64,000 nt of DNA from Apium graveolens (taxonomy: Eukaryota; Streptophyta; Magnoliopsida; Apiales; Apiaceae). Under the pieces are notes generated by a model that was given only the letters and a program-made list of their open reading frames with translations, had not been told where the DNA came from and ran no database searches. Shown here one piece after another: positions 1 to 12,511 of this stretch. The DNA lies in contig NC_133647.1 in the NCBI RefSeq assembly GCF_009905375.1, forward strand, positions 75,024,671-75,088,670, written 5' to 3'. A program made the translations under genes and the position numbers. Each line of letters begins with the position of its first letter. Position 1 is the stretch's first letter.

Positions 1-823
1 AATAGCCTCACTAAATTCCCTTGTCCAAACTTTGATACATGAAAACCATTCAGTTACCCTAACAGAGTTTAGTTTTGTGATTCATGGCTCTGAGAGTTAG
101 CACCATTTCCCCGTGTTTCGAGTTGATCTATAATCCTTTGATAAAGTTGTTTACTGTAAAAAGAGATTTTGAAATAAATAAAATGTGGGTTTTTCAGTCC
201 CAAAGGGGGATAAATGTTTTCTTTGAATGGTGGATCTGGACTGAGACGTGAGTCCTTTCCACACTTATATTAGGCTTAAAAGTTGCCTAGGGATTCCCAT
301 TAATGTTTTAGAACCCAGCGAGGTTCGGGATTACTTCGCGGCTGATCACCGGCTGTAATCTGTAGCGTCATAAATTGATTTTGATTAAGATATGATTTTG
401 AAATTGTTTTGATACAAGCAAATGATGCCATCACTCATAGTTTTATCCCTCGTTATCATTAGTTATGTCTTTCCATTGTCATTCTTTAATGAATATCTCG
501 ATTTATGTTTTGTATCGTACTGTTAGCACTTGTTGAACATTTGGCTCACTCCTTGCTTTACCCTGATATTACAGCTAGCAGCTATGGTTAGATTCAAGCA
601 GACTGCCCGTAAGACCTGTGATGCTGATGCTTATGTTCGAGCTCAGGTAGAATAAGTGATAGTAGTTTGTGTGAGGACTCGGTATTTATAATCAGTTGTA
701 ATAGATGGTAGTGTTGGGCTGTTCCAAACCCTAAACTGTAAGATCTTAGATTTGGTTGTGTTATCTCTTTTAAAATTTTGTAATAGCTATATTTAATTTG
801 CTGTTTAAGTTGGGGGCGTGACA
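1..823 (+). mobile_element. Element A: 3' part of a Gypsy (Tekay-like) LTR
   Basis: This is the distal part of a long LTR whose 5' portion lies left of the window. It ends in GGGGGCGTGACA, the CA-type terminus seen, with variations, on the other Tekay-like LTRs here. Near 541 it has a TTGGCTCAC segment followed by a pyrimidine-rich stretch and CAG, which recurs about 300-500 bp from the LTR end in B (8069), E (43270) and I (55467). The bases directly after it, CCAAA, are the point where LTR B resumes, so A was inserted inside the 5' LTR of B. No coding sequence is seen. The lineage is inferred from LTR form only. Confidence 0.7.
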
Positions 824-2458
824 CCAAAGGTGAAATTTTTTCTAAAACCGGGAGTCGATGCTCCCGAGTATAATATATATATTTATATATATATGAATAG
901 TTTTTAAAACTATGAATCAAATAAGGTTTATTCGATAACCTTATTTTATTAATGAATATTATTTTGAATATTCATTGGAGGGCTTATGACCCCGTTTATT
1001 TTATTATTGAATATTATTTTGAATATTCATTCGAGGGCTTATGACTCCGTTTATTTTATTAATGAATATTATTATTTGAATATTCATTCGAGGACTTATG
1101 ACTCCGATTAACTACTAGTTATTATTCTTTATTTTATTAAGGAATAATATGTCGATAATCATACTCACTTTTGATTATTCAAATAAAGATAGTACTTTCG
1201 TATAAGTATATCTTTGGTTATTTTATATTCATTTCAAGTATAAGTTTTAAAACTTCTACTTCAATTATTTTATAAAGATTATTCTTTATGGGAATATTAT
1301 TTAAATAATAATATTCAGATATTTTCTAATATATTGTGACTGATTTATTTTATTAAATCAGCATCACTCCAAACTTTCTTAAAAATGTTTTCGAGTCTTC
1401 AAAATGATTTTAAAGGTTAGGGCGAATTCCAAAACTCATTTTTATATTTAAGATCCTCCTTTCGAAGGGGATTTAAATACTCGCTCAAAACCTGAGGGAT
1501 CCGGCTCCGTGGTGTGTTTTACATTCGCAACAAGGTTGCTGTTTTGATAAAAGAGTTTTTTTGATTACTTACCCAACACTCGGGAAGTAAAACTCTTGGA
1601 ACAAGTTAATCCATTAACAGGCATCGCCTGGGAAATATTGGTGAGTTTTCCTTTCCAACTAGATACGACTTCTTGGTGGAGCCGTATCAACAAGTTTCTA
1701 CTTGGGGAAAGGGGGGACGAGCTTTACGTTTCAGAGTCATGGATTTCATCTGAACTAGGAGTGGCGTAAGTGGTCGAGTAGCGCCGGCCCAACCTTATTA
1801 TATTGGCCCAAATGGCCCGGAAGTTCCGCTAAGACGGTCCATTCCTTAGGAGTCCAGTGTTCGGTTGACAAGTAAATCCGACAGGTTCTCCTCTACATGT
1901 AGAAAATGGTGGGGTTGTACTACTACGACTGATCATCGTAAGTGGGCTTCCTGGCGCGGCAAACTCCCGTAACGAGTTCAACATCCAATTGGATATTTCC
2001 GCAACACTACCCAGAGCACTTCGATAGAAAGGCTACGGTTGGGCGATTGTTGAGTGTTGGCAGGGTCGAGTTTTCAAAATGATGTTTGCATCAAATGAAG
2101 TATCTCGTAACTTCATTTTATTTTGATGATATTTTAAAGATTGATTCTATACAAGTTTTGTCTTGTAGCTTAATCTATGGGATGAACTATTTATACATTG
2201 AACGGTGGTAGTTCAAGTAGTATTCGGAAAAGATATAAGTATATTGGAGTATCTTGTAACTTCATCTTTTAATCTTATATCTAGTTAATGATTGCCTTAT
2301 GAATGACAAAGGTTTCAGAGAAACGTTGAGACAAGGTTAGATATATTAGATCACCTTGCAACGATATTTTTATACAGTTATAAACTGGAACTCTATGTAT
2401 ATTATACATGTCAGAGGATTTCAAAGATTGTGAAAAGTATATGTATATATATATATAT
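824..2458 (+). mobile_element. Element B 5' LTR, middle part only
   Basis: This stretch matches LTR positions about 2016-3653 of the 3' LTR (6304-7941) nearly base for base. It begins CCAAAGGTGAAATTT at the edge of element A. It ends in a (TA)n run at about 2440-2458, after which homology to the 3' LTR stops abruptly. The missing 575 bp LTR tail and the missing gag-pol start point to a deletion with one end in the TA run. Confidence 0.85.
945..1110 (+). repeat. Three-copy 55-57 bp tandem repeat in LTR B (5' copy)
   Basis: Three successive units carry GAATATTCATTCGAGG followed by GCTTATGACTCCG, with periods of about 55 and 57 bp. The unit is AT-rich with a short palindromic GAATATTC. The same array is present in the 3' LTR, so it predates insertion of B. 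Confidence 0.8.
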
Positions 2459-3479
2459 GTTAACTCCTTAGAAGAATTCTATACTACATGTATGGACTCA
2501 GTATGGTTAGATATTAAGATTTCATGGAAAGTGAATGATGACAGTAGGTCAGTGGTGGACCATAGTAATGCAGCAATGATTCTGCGAGTAATGAGCTGAT
2601 TACAACCGTGAGAGTTGTATTGGAATGGATGTTGAGATTGAGTACCACTAATCGTGTCATATTGACGTATAAGTTATCTTTGATAGAAAAACTAGGTCGA
2701 TTATTTACCTATTGAATATTTATTCCTTCTTATCAATAGAGAGTCGTATTACTATAAGAGGAAGGTTGCGGTGCAAGCATAGAATTCTAGTAACGATGAT
2801 GTCTAGAATGAGATCCCAGATTCGATTTTCGATATCGAGTGAGTTTCAAAGGTGATCGTGTATAAGCTCGAGGAAGAGCATGGGTCCATAGAATGATCGA
2901 CGGAATAGCAAAAATATTTAGGCATGTGAAATACGATGCTATAATACTTGATGTTGATATAAATACATATATGTTTTGTTCTCCTATGACAAACCTCTAT
3001 AGTTCAGAGGTAGGTTCCAAGCCAGATATTTTGTGGCAGTATATTTTTTTTCATATATACAATTCTCTTCAATTCGTTCTTTTCTCTTCTTTTCATTTCA
3101 TATAAGCTGAGAAGAACAACCCTTCCAGAATGGGAAGTATTGCCGAATGACTATCTATCTGTGTGATAGAAGCCTAGTAGGATACCACATGTTGTTTAAT
3201 TGCTTGTCAAGTACTAAAAGCTGGCCACCTTCTGTACTAACTATGCAATAGAACAAGTGTTCATGATCATAGTGATCTCTCAACAAATTCCTTTACTTCT
3301 ATATGATGGATCAAGCTTTCGAAGATGGAAGCAGCTAAAGGAAGTAGTATCAGTACGGTGGTATTCCGATTCTAACGCGTTAGTGATACTAAGGTTGACG
3401 TGGTAATTAAAAGGTTATAGAACGCTAACGAGCAAAAGTATAACAGTATAATATTAGGAACGGAAGGTAGTAGCGATTA
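2459..3479. other. Unrecognised stretch between LTR B fragment and integrase remnant
   Basis: Nothing here matches the missing tail of LTR B or a clear gag-pol domain in any frame. It is AT-rich, has no long reading frame, and holds a T-rich patch near 3040-3105. It may be the severely decayed internal region of B or filler from another element. I cannot decide between these. Confidence 0.4.
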
Positions 3480-4270
3480 CGAACTGGAAAAGAATGGGTA
3501 TTGAGAAGCAAAAGCTCTAATGCTAAAAGTTATAATAAGAGTCTGTGCAATAGACTTGAAAGAATTTGGAATGATCACTTAACGCGGATTGAGTTTTCTC
3601 ACGATAATAGATCGTATGTCAGGTATCGAGATGTCGTCTTATGACATCTTTGAGGGAAGACAATGTCGATCTCCCTTATGTTAGGATGAAGTTGTAGAGC
3701 GCAAGATGCTCGGACCAGCAGTGGTCCAAAGGACCAAGAATATAATAGATCTAATCAGAGGACAGCTGGGAGTAGCCCAAGATGGACCTAAGAGGTATGC
3801 TGATTTGACTCGAAAGGACAAAGAGTATGAAATAGGGGACCTAGTAAGGTTATAGGTATCCCTTGGAAAGGATTGATGAGGTTTAGAAAGAAAGGAAAGC
3901 TAAGTCCACAAATTGTTGGACCCTTGGATATATTAAGACGTATTGGGAAGTTAGCATATGAGCTAGCCCTACCCCCGAACATGTAGCAAGTTATAACGTT
4001 TTTCACGTATCAATGTTAAGGAAGTGTAATTCAGATGCCAGATAAATAGGGGCATATGAGCGCATAGACATGCAACCAGACGTAACCTATATGGAGCAAC
4101 CAGGAAGGGATATAGACTGAAAAAGGGACAAGTGCTTAGGAGAAGGGTTATCAAACTATTCAGAGTTTGATGGAAGAACCACAATGTGGGAAAAATTTAC
4201 TTGAGAGTTAGAAAGTGCAATGCTAAGAAAGTATCCCTATTCATTTTCTATCTGATTCCGGGACAGAATC
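3480..4270 (+). pseudogene. Gypsy integrase C-terminal remnant (element B)
   Basis: Conceptual translation gives recognisable pieces of a chromovirus integrase tail in several frames: RVCAIDLKEFG (about 3540), then GRQCRSPLC and DEVVERKMLGP (about 3670-3720), then KRYADLTRKDKEYEIGDLV (about 3790-3845) and GKLAYELALPPNMQ (about 3945-3985). These blocks run in the usual order for the DDE-distal and GPY/F parts of Tekay-like integrases. Stops and frameshifts are frequent, so no protein is made. It lies directly upstream of the polypurine tract and 3' LTR, its normal place. The same blocks occur better preserved in element E (14160-14900), which is the main support for the call. Confidence 0.85.
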
Positions 4271-4275
4271 CTTTT

Positions 4276-4287
4276 AAGGAGGGGAGA
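4276..4287 (+). other. Polypurine tract of element B
   Basis: The purine run AAGGAGGGGAGA directly precedes the LTR start TGTAATAACCCC. This is the usual plus-strand primer position for an LTR retrotransposon. Confidence 0.8.
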
Positions 4288-4288
4288 C

Positions 4289-7200
4289 TGTAATAACCCC
4301 AATTTTTTTTGAAATTTTTGGAAATCCTTATGAATAGTGTTTTTCTGATTAGGCTGAATAAGAAAACTTTTCATGCCACACTATGTAGGGGTTCCTTTAT
4401 TGATCTTCTGGGATATTATTTGTACTCTGTGTGGTATATAAGTGTATGTAAAGAACGTCAGAATCCAAATCCGAACACTTTGATTTTTTTCCCGAAAATC
4501 TACCAGATACAGAAAGAATTGAGTATAAGGTAACAAAATAAAAAGGATTTAAATTCAAGGATTATAAGAGAGGATCATGAAAGGAATATAATGTATTGAG
4601 AAAGGTAAAGGAAACCTAAGTAATAAGATCCCGGGTATGATCCCTCAAACGGTAAACGAAAACAAAAGTTAAGCGAACTGCATAACAGATTAGCGGTCAT
4701 TAGCCAAGTAATTAGGAGTTAATCAAGGGGTTAGTGGATGATGATGTCATCACACCAACAAGAGGAAGACAAGTGTAACAAGGTGACATCACATGATGAC
4801 CTAAGCATGACATAAGGGAAGGAAGTGTGGTTGATTAATAACCACAACATTTTTCATGGGTAAAAAGGTAATTAATCAAAAACAAAAGCTAGCAACCAAG
4901 CAAACAAATCAAAAAACACCAAAACACTTCCATTTTCAAGAAGAGCTCTCGGCTTTTCTTATTTTTCAAAGAAGAAAATTCCAAAATTCAAGATCCAAGC
5001 CTTGTTAATTAATGAGGTAATTATCTAAGGTTCCTTGTACATAGATATGGATATCCTATAAGTTTAAGCTTCTAATTCCTTTACAATCTCTTCCAATAAA
5101 TCAAGGAAGAAGATGGTGAATAGTAACCTTCAAGAAATAACTTTGGTTTTCTTGATTTTCATGAAAGTTCAAGTAGCTTAAGCATAGATCAAGGCTTCCA
5201 TGGGCATTCCAAGGATCTTTCATTGATTAAAAGCTTCAAGGAAGGTATAACTTTAAATTATCTTTGCATTAAGTTGTTTGATATAAAATGATTATGATGA
5301 TGGAATGATAGATTAAGTGTAGTAGTTGTTTTGTCATGTTGAGATCTTAGTTGTTAAGTGTTTTTGTTGATTTTGGGAGTTAAGAGTAGCACTAGTTGTT
5401 CTTGATGATTCATGGTATGATTTGGGCTTGCTTTAAATGGTTTAAAGTGGTTGATGAGTTATATTGTCATATGGTTGTATTGGGATTGATTGGTGATGGT
5501 TTGGTGTTGAATTGGTTTGGTAAAATTTTGGGAAATCGCGTAAATATAGCCATCGTAATGCCCGATTTACCGTAGACTGTTTTTGTTCTTAACATCAGAA
5601 CCCTTGAACTCACTGTTAGGTTTTGACCATTGCCATGTTTAGATGGTTCATGTTATGAGCTTCGTTTTGATATGTGGTACGCTTGAATCCGATGTACGGT
5701 TTAGGAGAAACGACCGTTTTAAGTAACGGCGTTTCGCGACCGAACCATTACCCCTCGCCTTACTTTGAAACCTTGGTTAAGGACCTTAAATGACTAATTG
5801 GGGTATGAAACATTCATGTAAAGTGGATTAGGCAGTTGGTAAGGTACTCGCGAAAGAATCGCCTTAAAACCCTTAATGGTTAATTTATTAAAAATGGTGG
5901 AGCCGAGGGTACTCGAGCGACTTAAGTGAATCGTTAAGCGCGAAAGCGAACATTAGGACTCTAAGTGGTTAAAGTCTAGTTTCTTAAGCGACCGGGGTTT
6001 AATTCTGACTTATGTTGTTGTTCATAGGTTATCGGACCCACTCTAAGCTTAAGTCTATCCGGGAGCACTCAGGCAAGTTTTCTACCCGTTATACTGTTGT
6101 TGTGATGTATACATATGTATATGCATTATCTTGTGATAGATGCATGATGGTTAATTAGCAAATTCTTGCGATATATTGTAGCATGTGATATGGTATATAT
6201 GCATGCCTGTTTCATATTCTTGATACATATATCTGTTGATTCAGTTGATAATACCTATGCTAGAGATAAACGGTAATTTGCATATACCCTTAGTATAGGG
6301 GATCCAAAGGTGAAATTTTTTCTAAAACCGGGAGTCGATGCTCCCGAGTATAATATATATATATATTTATATATATATGAATATTTTTTAAAACTATGAA
6401 TCAAATAAGGTTTATTCGATAACCTTATTTTATTAATGAATATTATTTTGAATATCCATTCGAGGGCTTATGACCCCGTTTATTTTATTATTGAATATTA
6501 TTTTGAATATTCATTCGAGGGCTTATGACTCCATTTATTTTATTAATGAATATTATTATTTGAATATTCATTCGAGGACTTATGACTCCGATTAACTACT
6601 AATTATTATTCTTCATTTTATTAAGGAATATTGTGTCAATAATCAAACTCACTTTTGATAATTCAAATAAAGATAGTACTTTCGTATAAGTATATCTTTG
6701 GTTATTTAATATTCATTTCAAGTATAAGTTTTAAAACTTCTACTTCAATTATTTTATAAAGATTATTCTTTATGGGAATATTATTTAAATAATAATATTC
6801 AGATATTTTCTAATATATTGGGACTGATTTATTTTATTAAATCAGCATCACTCCAAACTTTCTTAAAAATGTTTTCGAGTCTTCAAAATGATTTTAAAGG
6901 TTAGAGCGGATCCCAAAACTCATTTTTATATTTAAGATCCTCCTTTCGAAGGGGATGTAAATACTCGCTCAAAACCTGAGGGATCCGGCTCCGTGGTGTG
7001 TTTTACATTCGCAACAAGGTTGCTGTTTTGATAAAAGAGTTTTATTGATTACTTACCCAACACTCGGGAAGTAAAATTCTTGAAACAAGTTAATCCATTA
7101 ACAGGCATCGCCTGGGAAATATTGGTGAGTTTTCCTTTCCAACTAGATACGACTTCTTGGTGGAGCCGTATCAACAAGTTTCTACTTGGGGAAAGGGGGG

Positions 7201-8516
7201 ACGAGCTTTACGTTTCAGAGTCATGGATTTCATCTGAACTAGGAGTGGCGTAAGTGGTCGAGTAGCGCCGACCCAGCCTTATTATATTGGCCCAAATGGC
7301 CCGGACGTTCCGCTAAGACGGTCCATTCCTTTGGAGTCCAGTGTTCGGTTGACAAGTAAATCCGATAGGTTCTCCTCTACATGTAGAAAATGGTGGGGTT
7401 GTACTACTACGAATGATCATCGTAAGTGGGCTTCCTGGCGTGGCAAATTCCCGTAATGAGTTCATCATCCAATTGGATATTTCCGCAACACTACCCAGAG
7501 CACTTCGATAGAAAGGCTACGGTTGGGCGATTGTTGAGTGTTGGCAGGGTCGAGTTTTCAAAATGATGTTTGCATCAAATGAAGTATCTCGAAACTTCAT
7601 TTTATTTTGATGATATTTTAAAGATTGATTCTATACAAGTTTTGTCTTGTAGCTTAATCTATGTGATGAACTATTTATACATTGAATGGTGGTAGTTCAA
7701 GTAGTATTCGGAAAAGATATAAATATATTGGAGTATCTTGTAACTTCATCTTTTAATCTTATATCTAGTTAATGATTGTCTTATGAATGACAAAGGTTTC
7801 AGAAAAATGTTGAGACAAGGTTAGATATATTAGATCACCTTGCAGCGATATTTTTATACAGTTATAAACTGGAACTCTGTGTATATTATACATGTTAGAG
7901 GATTTCAAAGATTGTGAAAAGTATATGTATATATATATATACTGAATATTTTGCGACTTGGTCGCGTTAAGATATCAGCTTGGTTCATTTCTTCTTGACC
8001 AAGACTTTCATGAGTACTATAAGAATGCTCATATATTGTTAATTATTATACATATTATTTCGGTGGGCTTGTTGCTCACCCTTGCTTTCTTCTTTCATCA
8101 CATAACATTAGATAGACAAGATGAACATGACCAAACTCTCAATTCGCGAGCGGATAGGAAACGTTCCGCAGTTTCCTATAGGCGTTGATGTCGCTGTAGC
8201 TGAGGTAGGAACTACCAATAGGCTAGGATTTCAACTTTTGATGTACCAGACTTATGTATCTTTATCAATTGTAATAATGGCAAAGAAATGTAAATTTATT
8301 CAGAAACCCTTTTAAGGTGTAATGGCATATATTTTTGGAATAAAATGACTCGTGTTATTTTTAGATATTCATCTCTGAGACTATAACTTGTGGTGTGTGT
8401 GTTTATTGTGGGGTCACAGTACAGAGTAGTTGATTGTTTATTAAGATTGGGTGTTATTAAGGGAAATGGAACTCGTGACAACCCGGATCCCCGACCCCGG
8501 ATTTGGGGGTGTTACA
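4289..8516 (+). mobile_element. Element B 3' LTR (4.2 kb, complete)
   Basis: It starts TGTAATAACCCC after a polypurine tract and ends GGGGGTGTTACA, giving TG...CA ends with inverted terminal complementarity. The length of about 4.2 kb is long but within what Tekay/Del-type elements reach. It contains the GCTTGTTGCTCACCC segment near 8068 typical of these LTRs. Short open frames within it look like chance, not genes. Its last 127 bp are open in frame with the env-like remnant of C2 that follows. Confidence 0.9.
6425..6593 (+). repeat. Three-copy 55-57 bp tandem repeat in LTR B (3' copy)
   Basis: This is the counterpart of the array at 945-1110, with the same three units and small differences such as CATTCGAGG for CATTGGAGG in the first unit. 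Confidence 0.8.
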
Positions 8517-8518
8517 TA

Positions 8519-11500
8519 AGGGACACTAGCTCACCCCAAACTTATGCCAGAAAGAAGAAATCCAAAACCTTTGGGGATGCACAGGGTTCACACACTGTGC
8601 AAACTGGTGCTAAAGACACAGTCACTGCACCTTCCCAAATTCAGCTTGATGTGGCTCCAATAATTGTGGAGTCACATCCAAAATCATTAGTTATAGAAGC
8701 ACCTCAAACACCAAATTCTCCCAAAGACTCTCTGGATGTGGACATGATCAACACATCAATTCCTGATTCCCCTTCTTTAACTTTGTTGGGGAAGCCAAAA
8801 TCTATTGCAAGTGAGCATCATCTTTTGGATGATTTGTTGGCTCACTTGCCAATTCTTTCAGGAACTGTTGAAACATCTGTGCCCAAAATCTTATCAATCA
8901 GCACAGAGTCCATAATAGTTTCAATTCCAAGTTCATTCATTTCTACTCTCTCGATGGATATTGCTCATCCGTCGAGTAGTGATTGTATCCCGATGGATAA
9001 GCTTAATAGCATTTATCCGTCGGATAGTCAAACTGCTAACCCGATGGATATTCCTCATCCGTCGGGTGTCTCTGCACAACTTCAAATTTCATCTATTATC
9101 TCTAGTGTAGAAGACTTAGTGGTTGTACAGTTACTCTTAGGATTGAGGGAAGAGAGCGTTATGAGTGAGAGTCTGGGTTGCTCCCAGGAAAAAGGAGAGG
9201 AAAAGAGTAAAAATATGCAATCCATTTCTTCAGGATTGGCAAAGAAGAGTGAGGGGAGTCCAACCTTAGATGGTGAAGGTGAGGGTGTGAGGGTGGGAAG
9301 TCAGGGAGAGACCCTGATGCAACAAAAGAGAGAACAAGAGAGAAATGTAGGTACAGGAGCTATAAGGATGGATGTCATTGCTAGTGAGTTAATAAATTTC
9401 CAGGATGCAGACAGGGAGAGACTATCTCAGCAACCTCAAGCTGTTATAGATTCCACCTCCCTTGATGCTGAGGCATTTACTCACCCTGTTCCAGCTTATC
9501 AACTTCTAGCTGAACAGGGCAATGACAATGCAGAAAGGATGCTCAATTTGGTGCATACCACTCAGTCAATGCTAAGAGCTTAGGATGCCATCACAGCTTT
9601 GCCCTCTATAGCTGGTGATGTTGATTATGAGACTGGTGGTTCAGCAGATTTCTTTGGAGATGAGGCTGGAGATAGTGAAGAAGAGCCATTGGATATAGGG
9701 GGAGAAGTAGGTTCCAGTTCAAGATCAGGCATGCCATCATGGGCTTTTTCAAAACATTGTGATGAACATTACTTCAAGACAACCCTGATCCAACTCAAAA
9801 ATCAGACAAATTCTGCTCTTCAAACCACTACAAATGCCAACACCAAGAAGCTCCTTCAAGCACATCTTGCTTCTCTGCAACTACAACAGATTCAAGGCTT
9901 CCAACATGCTAGAGATGTCAACACCATAAAGGGTGATATTGATGAGATGAAAAAGGCTATTTCTGACAAGATGGACTCTAAGCTTCTAGAAGCCACAATG
10001 CTTGACATCAAGAGACAACTCAAGAAAAATTCTGATCTTGCCACAAAGATAGATGCCTTGGATACAAGAATGTGAGCTATGGAAGCATCTCTAACAGCCA
10101 TTCATCTTCATCAAGCTCAACAGACAGACTTGCTTCAGAAACTGGTGGATGCACAAACCTCCTCATCTACTCAAATTAATGATAACAAAAAGGGGGAGAA
10201 AGGACCAAGTGAGGGGGAGAAGCTTCACATTCAAATCAGTAAAGTAATTGTGCCTACAATTACTTTCACCAAGCCACCAATAACAGACAGTATTGATCTG
10301 ATCAATGAAGCAGCGGCCAATTTAAGAGAAGCTAAAAAGGAGCAGTTGAAGCCAATCATTTGGGAGAAAATTGATGAGGACATACAAAAAAAGTTTGGGC
10401 TAGTAAAGAAACCAGAAAAGTCAGCCATTCATCACTCTCAAGTCAAGCAGATTTCTATGAATGAAATGAGCATGAACTATCTGGAAAGAGGACAACCATC
10501 CTGCATCAAATCTCCAAAGGCTGAAATAATTCTGAAGCCAAGGGTGAACTATCCAAAATCATCATTAAAGAACCCTTTGGATACAGTGTATGAGACACCT
10601 AAGCCTGATGAGAAGAAGCTTGTGTCAAGATCAATTGCCTTCTACAAGGATCCAGCTCATTCAGCCTTAAAAAGGAGAATTGCTAAAGTTTTCAGAAATG
10701 GGAAATAAATTTGTGTGGTGGATGGACATCCTTAATTTGCTCAAGCAAAGAGAGAAGAAAAGGCAAGATTGAAGCAAGAAAAGAAGCAAGCTATTCTAGA
10801 TGCCAAAAAGGCTAAATAAAAGAAAGAGCAAACTGCTATCTTGGCCAAGCTACAAGCTGTGAAACCAACACAACAAATTCCTGCTCAGCCATCTGAAATC
10901 ACTGAATCTCAAGATCCAAAGAAGCAAGTTGAACCACAACAGAAGAAATCTCAGAGATACAAGGAATTGGCCAAAAAACAAAAGGAAATTGAACTTTGTT
11001 AGTAAGGAGTTGGAGGATCAGTTTCCCAAGGAATCCACTCCAACGACAACTCAAGCATCAAAACCCTCTGTGGTATTTGAAGACATCAAGGTGGTGGATC
11101 CTTACAGGAACATTCATGGTGAACCTATTATGCCTAAGGATGAACCAATAGACTGGGAGAGCCTAACAATTCCTGACTTCAATCTGCCAATCCTTAACAA
11201 GCTAAAGAGAACAAAGTCAAGAGCAGTCAAGAAAGTGAAGTTGTCACCTCTCAAATCCAAATCTCTAGTCAAAGCTCAATCTAAAGTCAACAAGGGAGAT
11301 TACATGTACTTTTGTGACATCAAGGAATTCTTTGATCTAAATCTCTATCTAGATGAACTAGAAGAAGTGAGAGGGATTGATGCATACAGAAATCTACCTG
11401 AAAGGTTAGTTTTCAAGTACAAGGGATGAAAGGAGATTCAATGGCCACTTCACAAGATCCTTCAAGAAAGCCAAGCTGTACTGATAAAGGTTTATTCATC

Positions 11501-11861
11501 TTTCAAGAAGAACTTTGGGTTCAATGTAACTGCAAGAAGACTAGTTCTAAAGAAGATTGAAGAACTGAGGAGTATTAGAGCTAAAGATGCACTCCCAAAG
11601 ACTCTAATTATTCCTTACACAGGGAGAAGAGTGCATCTAAGGCCCTACTGGCTGATGGAGTTCATAAATGACAAAGGAGTTAGAAGATTTTTCAGATTAG
11701 AAGACCAATTGAGCATCTCTAGCAATGAGACTCTTTTGGAGATGCAAGAAAAGCTAAATCTCTCAGAATTTGATGAATTGGAATTCCACAGACAGCTCCA
11801 AAATCAGATAGAAGAAAACAATAGAAAGCTTGGAAAGAGATCTAGACCTTCAAGGAACTAA
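8519..11861 (+). pseudogene. Env-like third ORF of C2, C-terminal two thirds, broken
   Basis: This corresponds to the third ORF that SIRE-type Copia elements carry downstream of pol. The frame stays the same from 8519 to about 10970 despite stops at 9581, 10073 and 10706 and further stops near 10732 and 10816. A one-base shift near 10970 leads to the next frame, which runs to 11861 with a TGA at 11427. The protein is rich in Ser, Pro, Thr and charged residues. It has coiled-coil-like stretches around 9840-10160, lysine-rich blocks, and a conserved tail (HLRPYWLMEF, then FRLEDQLSISSNETLLE). I see no signal peptide or membrane span, so 'env-like' describes position only. The function of this ORF is not known to me. 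Confidence 0.82.
8951..9067 (+). repeat. CGACGGAT-family inverted motif cluster inside C2 env-like ORF
   Basis: Six copies alternate in orientation: CGATGGAT at 8952, 8991 and 9042 and ATCCGTCG at 9027-type positions between and after them. Two pairs form stems with 10-base arms, CTCGATGGAT with ATCCGTCGAG and CCCGATGGAT with ATCCGTCGGG, around 7-base loops. The cluster is translated in frame as repeats of the PMDIxHPSG type. Confidence 0.85.
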
Positions 11862-12035
11862 ATAAATCTGCTCAGGCTAGAGGAATGCCTTGAAAATGAC
11901 TGTGATCTAAACTTTGTACATTTTGTTAATGGAAGCACTTTACAATTTTATCTACTTACTTTCAAAGTTGTATTTTTAGGGTGTTTTGTTATCATCAAGT
12001 TTCTCTTAATTTATTGCTACAATTCCAGTAGACAT

Positions 12036-12049
12036 AAATTAGGGGATAT
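12036..12049 (+). other. Polypurine tract of C2
   Basis: The tract AAATTAGGGGATAT directly precedes the LTR start TGTTGTGAATATG. Element C has the equivalent AAATTGGGGGAGAT at the same place. Confidence 0.75.
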
Positions 12050-12126
12050 TGTTGTGAATATGTTGTGTACTTGATGATTTCATTAACAAAACACCTTGGT
12101 AGATTTTACTTAGTGAAAAATGTAGC

Positions 12127-12206
12127 ACTCGACGGATAAGGATTATAGTCTCGACGGATGACTCAATATAGTCCCGACGGATGATGATTTATTATCCATC
12201 GAGTGA
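12127..12206 (+). repeat. CGACGGAT motif cluster 1, C2 LTR
   Basis: Three forward copies (CTCGACGGATAAG, CTCGACGGATGAC, CCCGACGGATGAT) are followed by one reverse copy (TTATCCATCGAG). Confidence 0.85.
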
Positions 12207-12381
12207 GTAGCTTTTGTAACAATAAGTCTGTAGCACATTTCTGCATACACTTTATTTAGATTCCGTAGTAGTACTCAAGTCATGTTGACTTTAACTAGAT
12301 ATGCAGAATAGGTTGACTAATTGTACATAGATGATGTCTTGTAATTCTGTATAAATGAAATGAAGTCAAGTGCCAAATTGC

Positions 12382-12511
12382 TACCCGATGGATAAACACA
12401 ATGCCATTCGACGGATGATCAACAAGACAACCCGACGGATGATCATGAACCCGACGGATAAAGAATTCAAACATCTGTTGACAGTGACAATACAGTCACA
12501 TGCGTCGAGTG
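12382..12511 (+). repeat. CGACGGAT motif cluster 2, C2 LTR
   Basis: Four forward copies are present: ACCCGATGGATAAA, TTCGACGGATGATCAA, CCCGACGGATGATCA and CCCGACGGATAAAG. A partial copy, GCGTCGAGTG, lies at the end. Confidence 0.85.

Larger units (their letters stand above)
824..8516 (+). mobile_element. Element B: decayed Tekay-like Gypsy retrotransposon
   Basis: B consists of a partial 5' LTR (824-2458), about 1 kb of unrecognised sequence, a decayed integrase tail (about 3480-4270), a polypurine tract and a full 3' LTR (4289-8516). The two LTR parts match over about 1.63 kb (824-2458 against 6304-7941) with a few percent divergence by eye. The rest of the 5' LTR, gag, protease, RT and RNase H are missing. 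B lies inside the env-like ORF of C2, and TAAGG directly after its end is the likely target site. Its left half is itself broken by element A. Confidence 0.8.
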
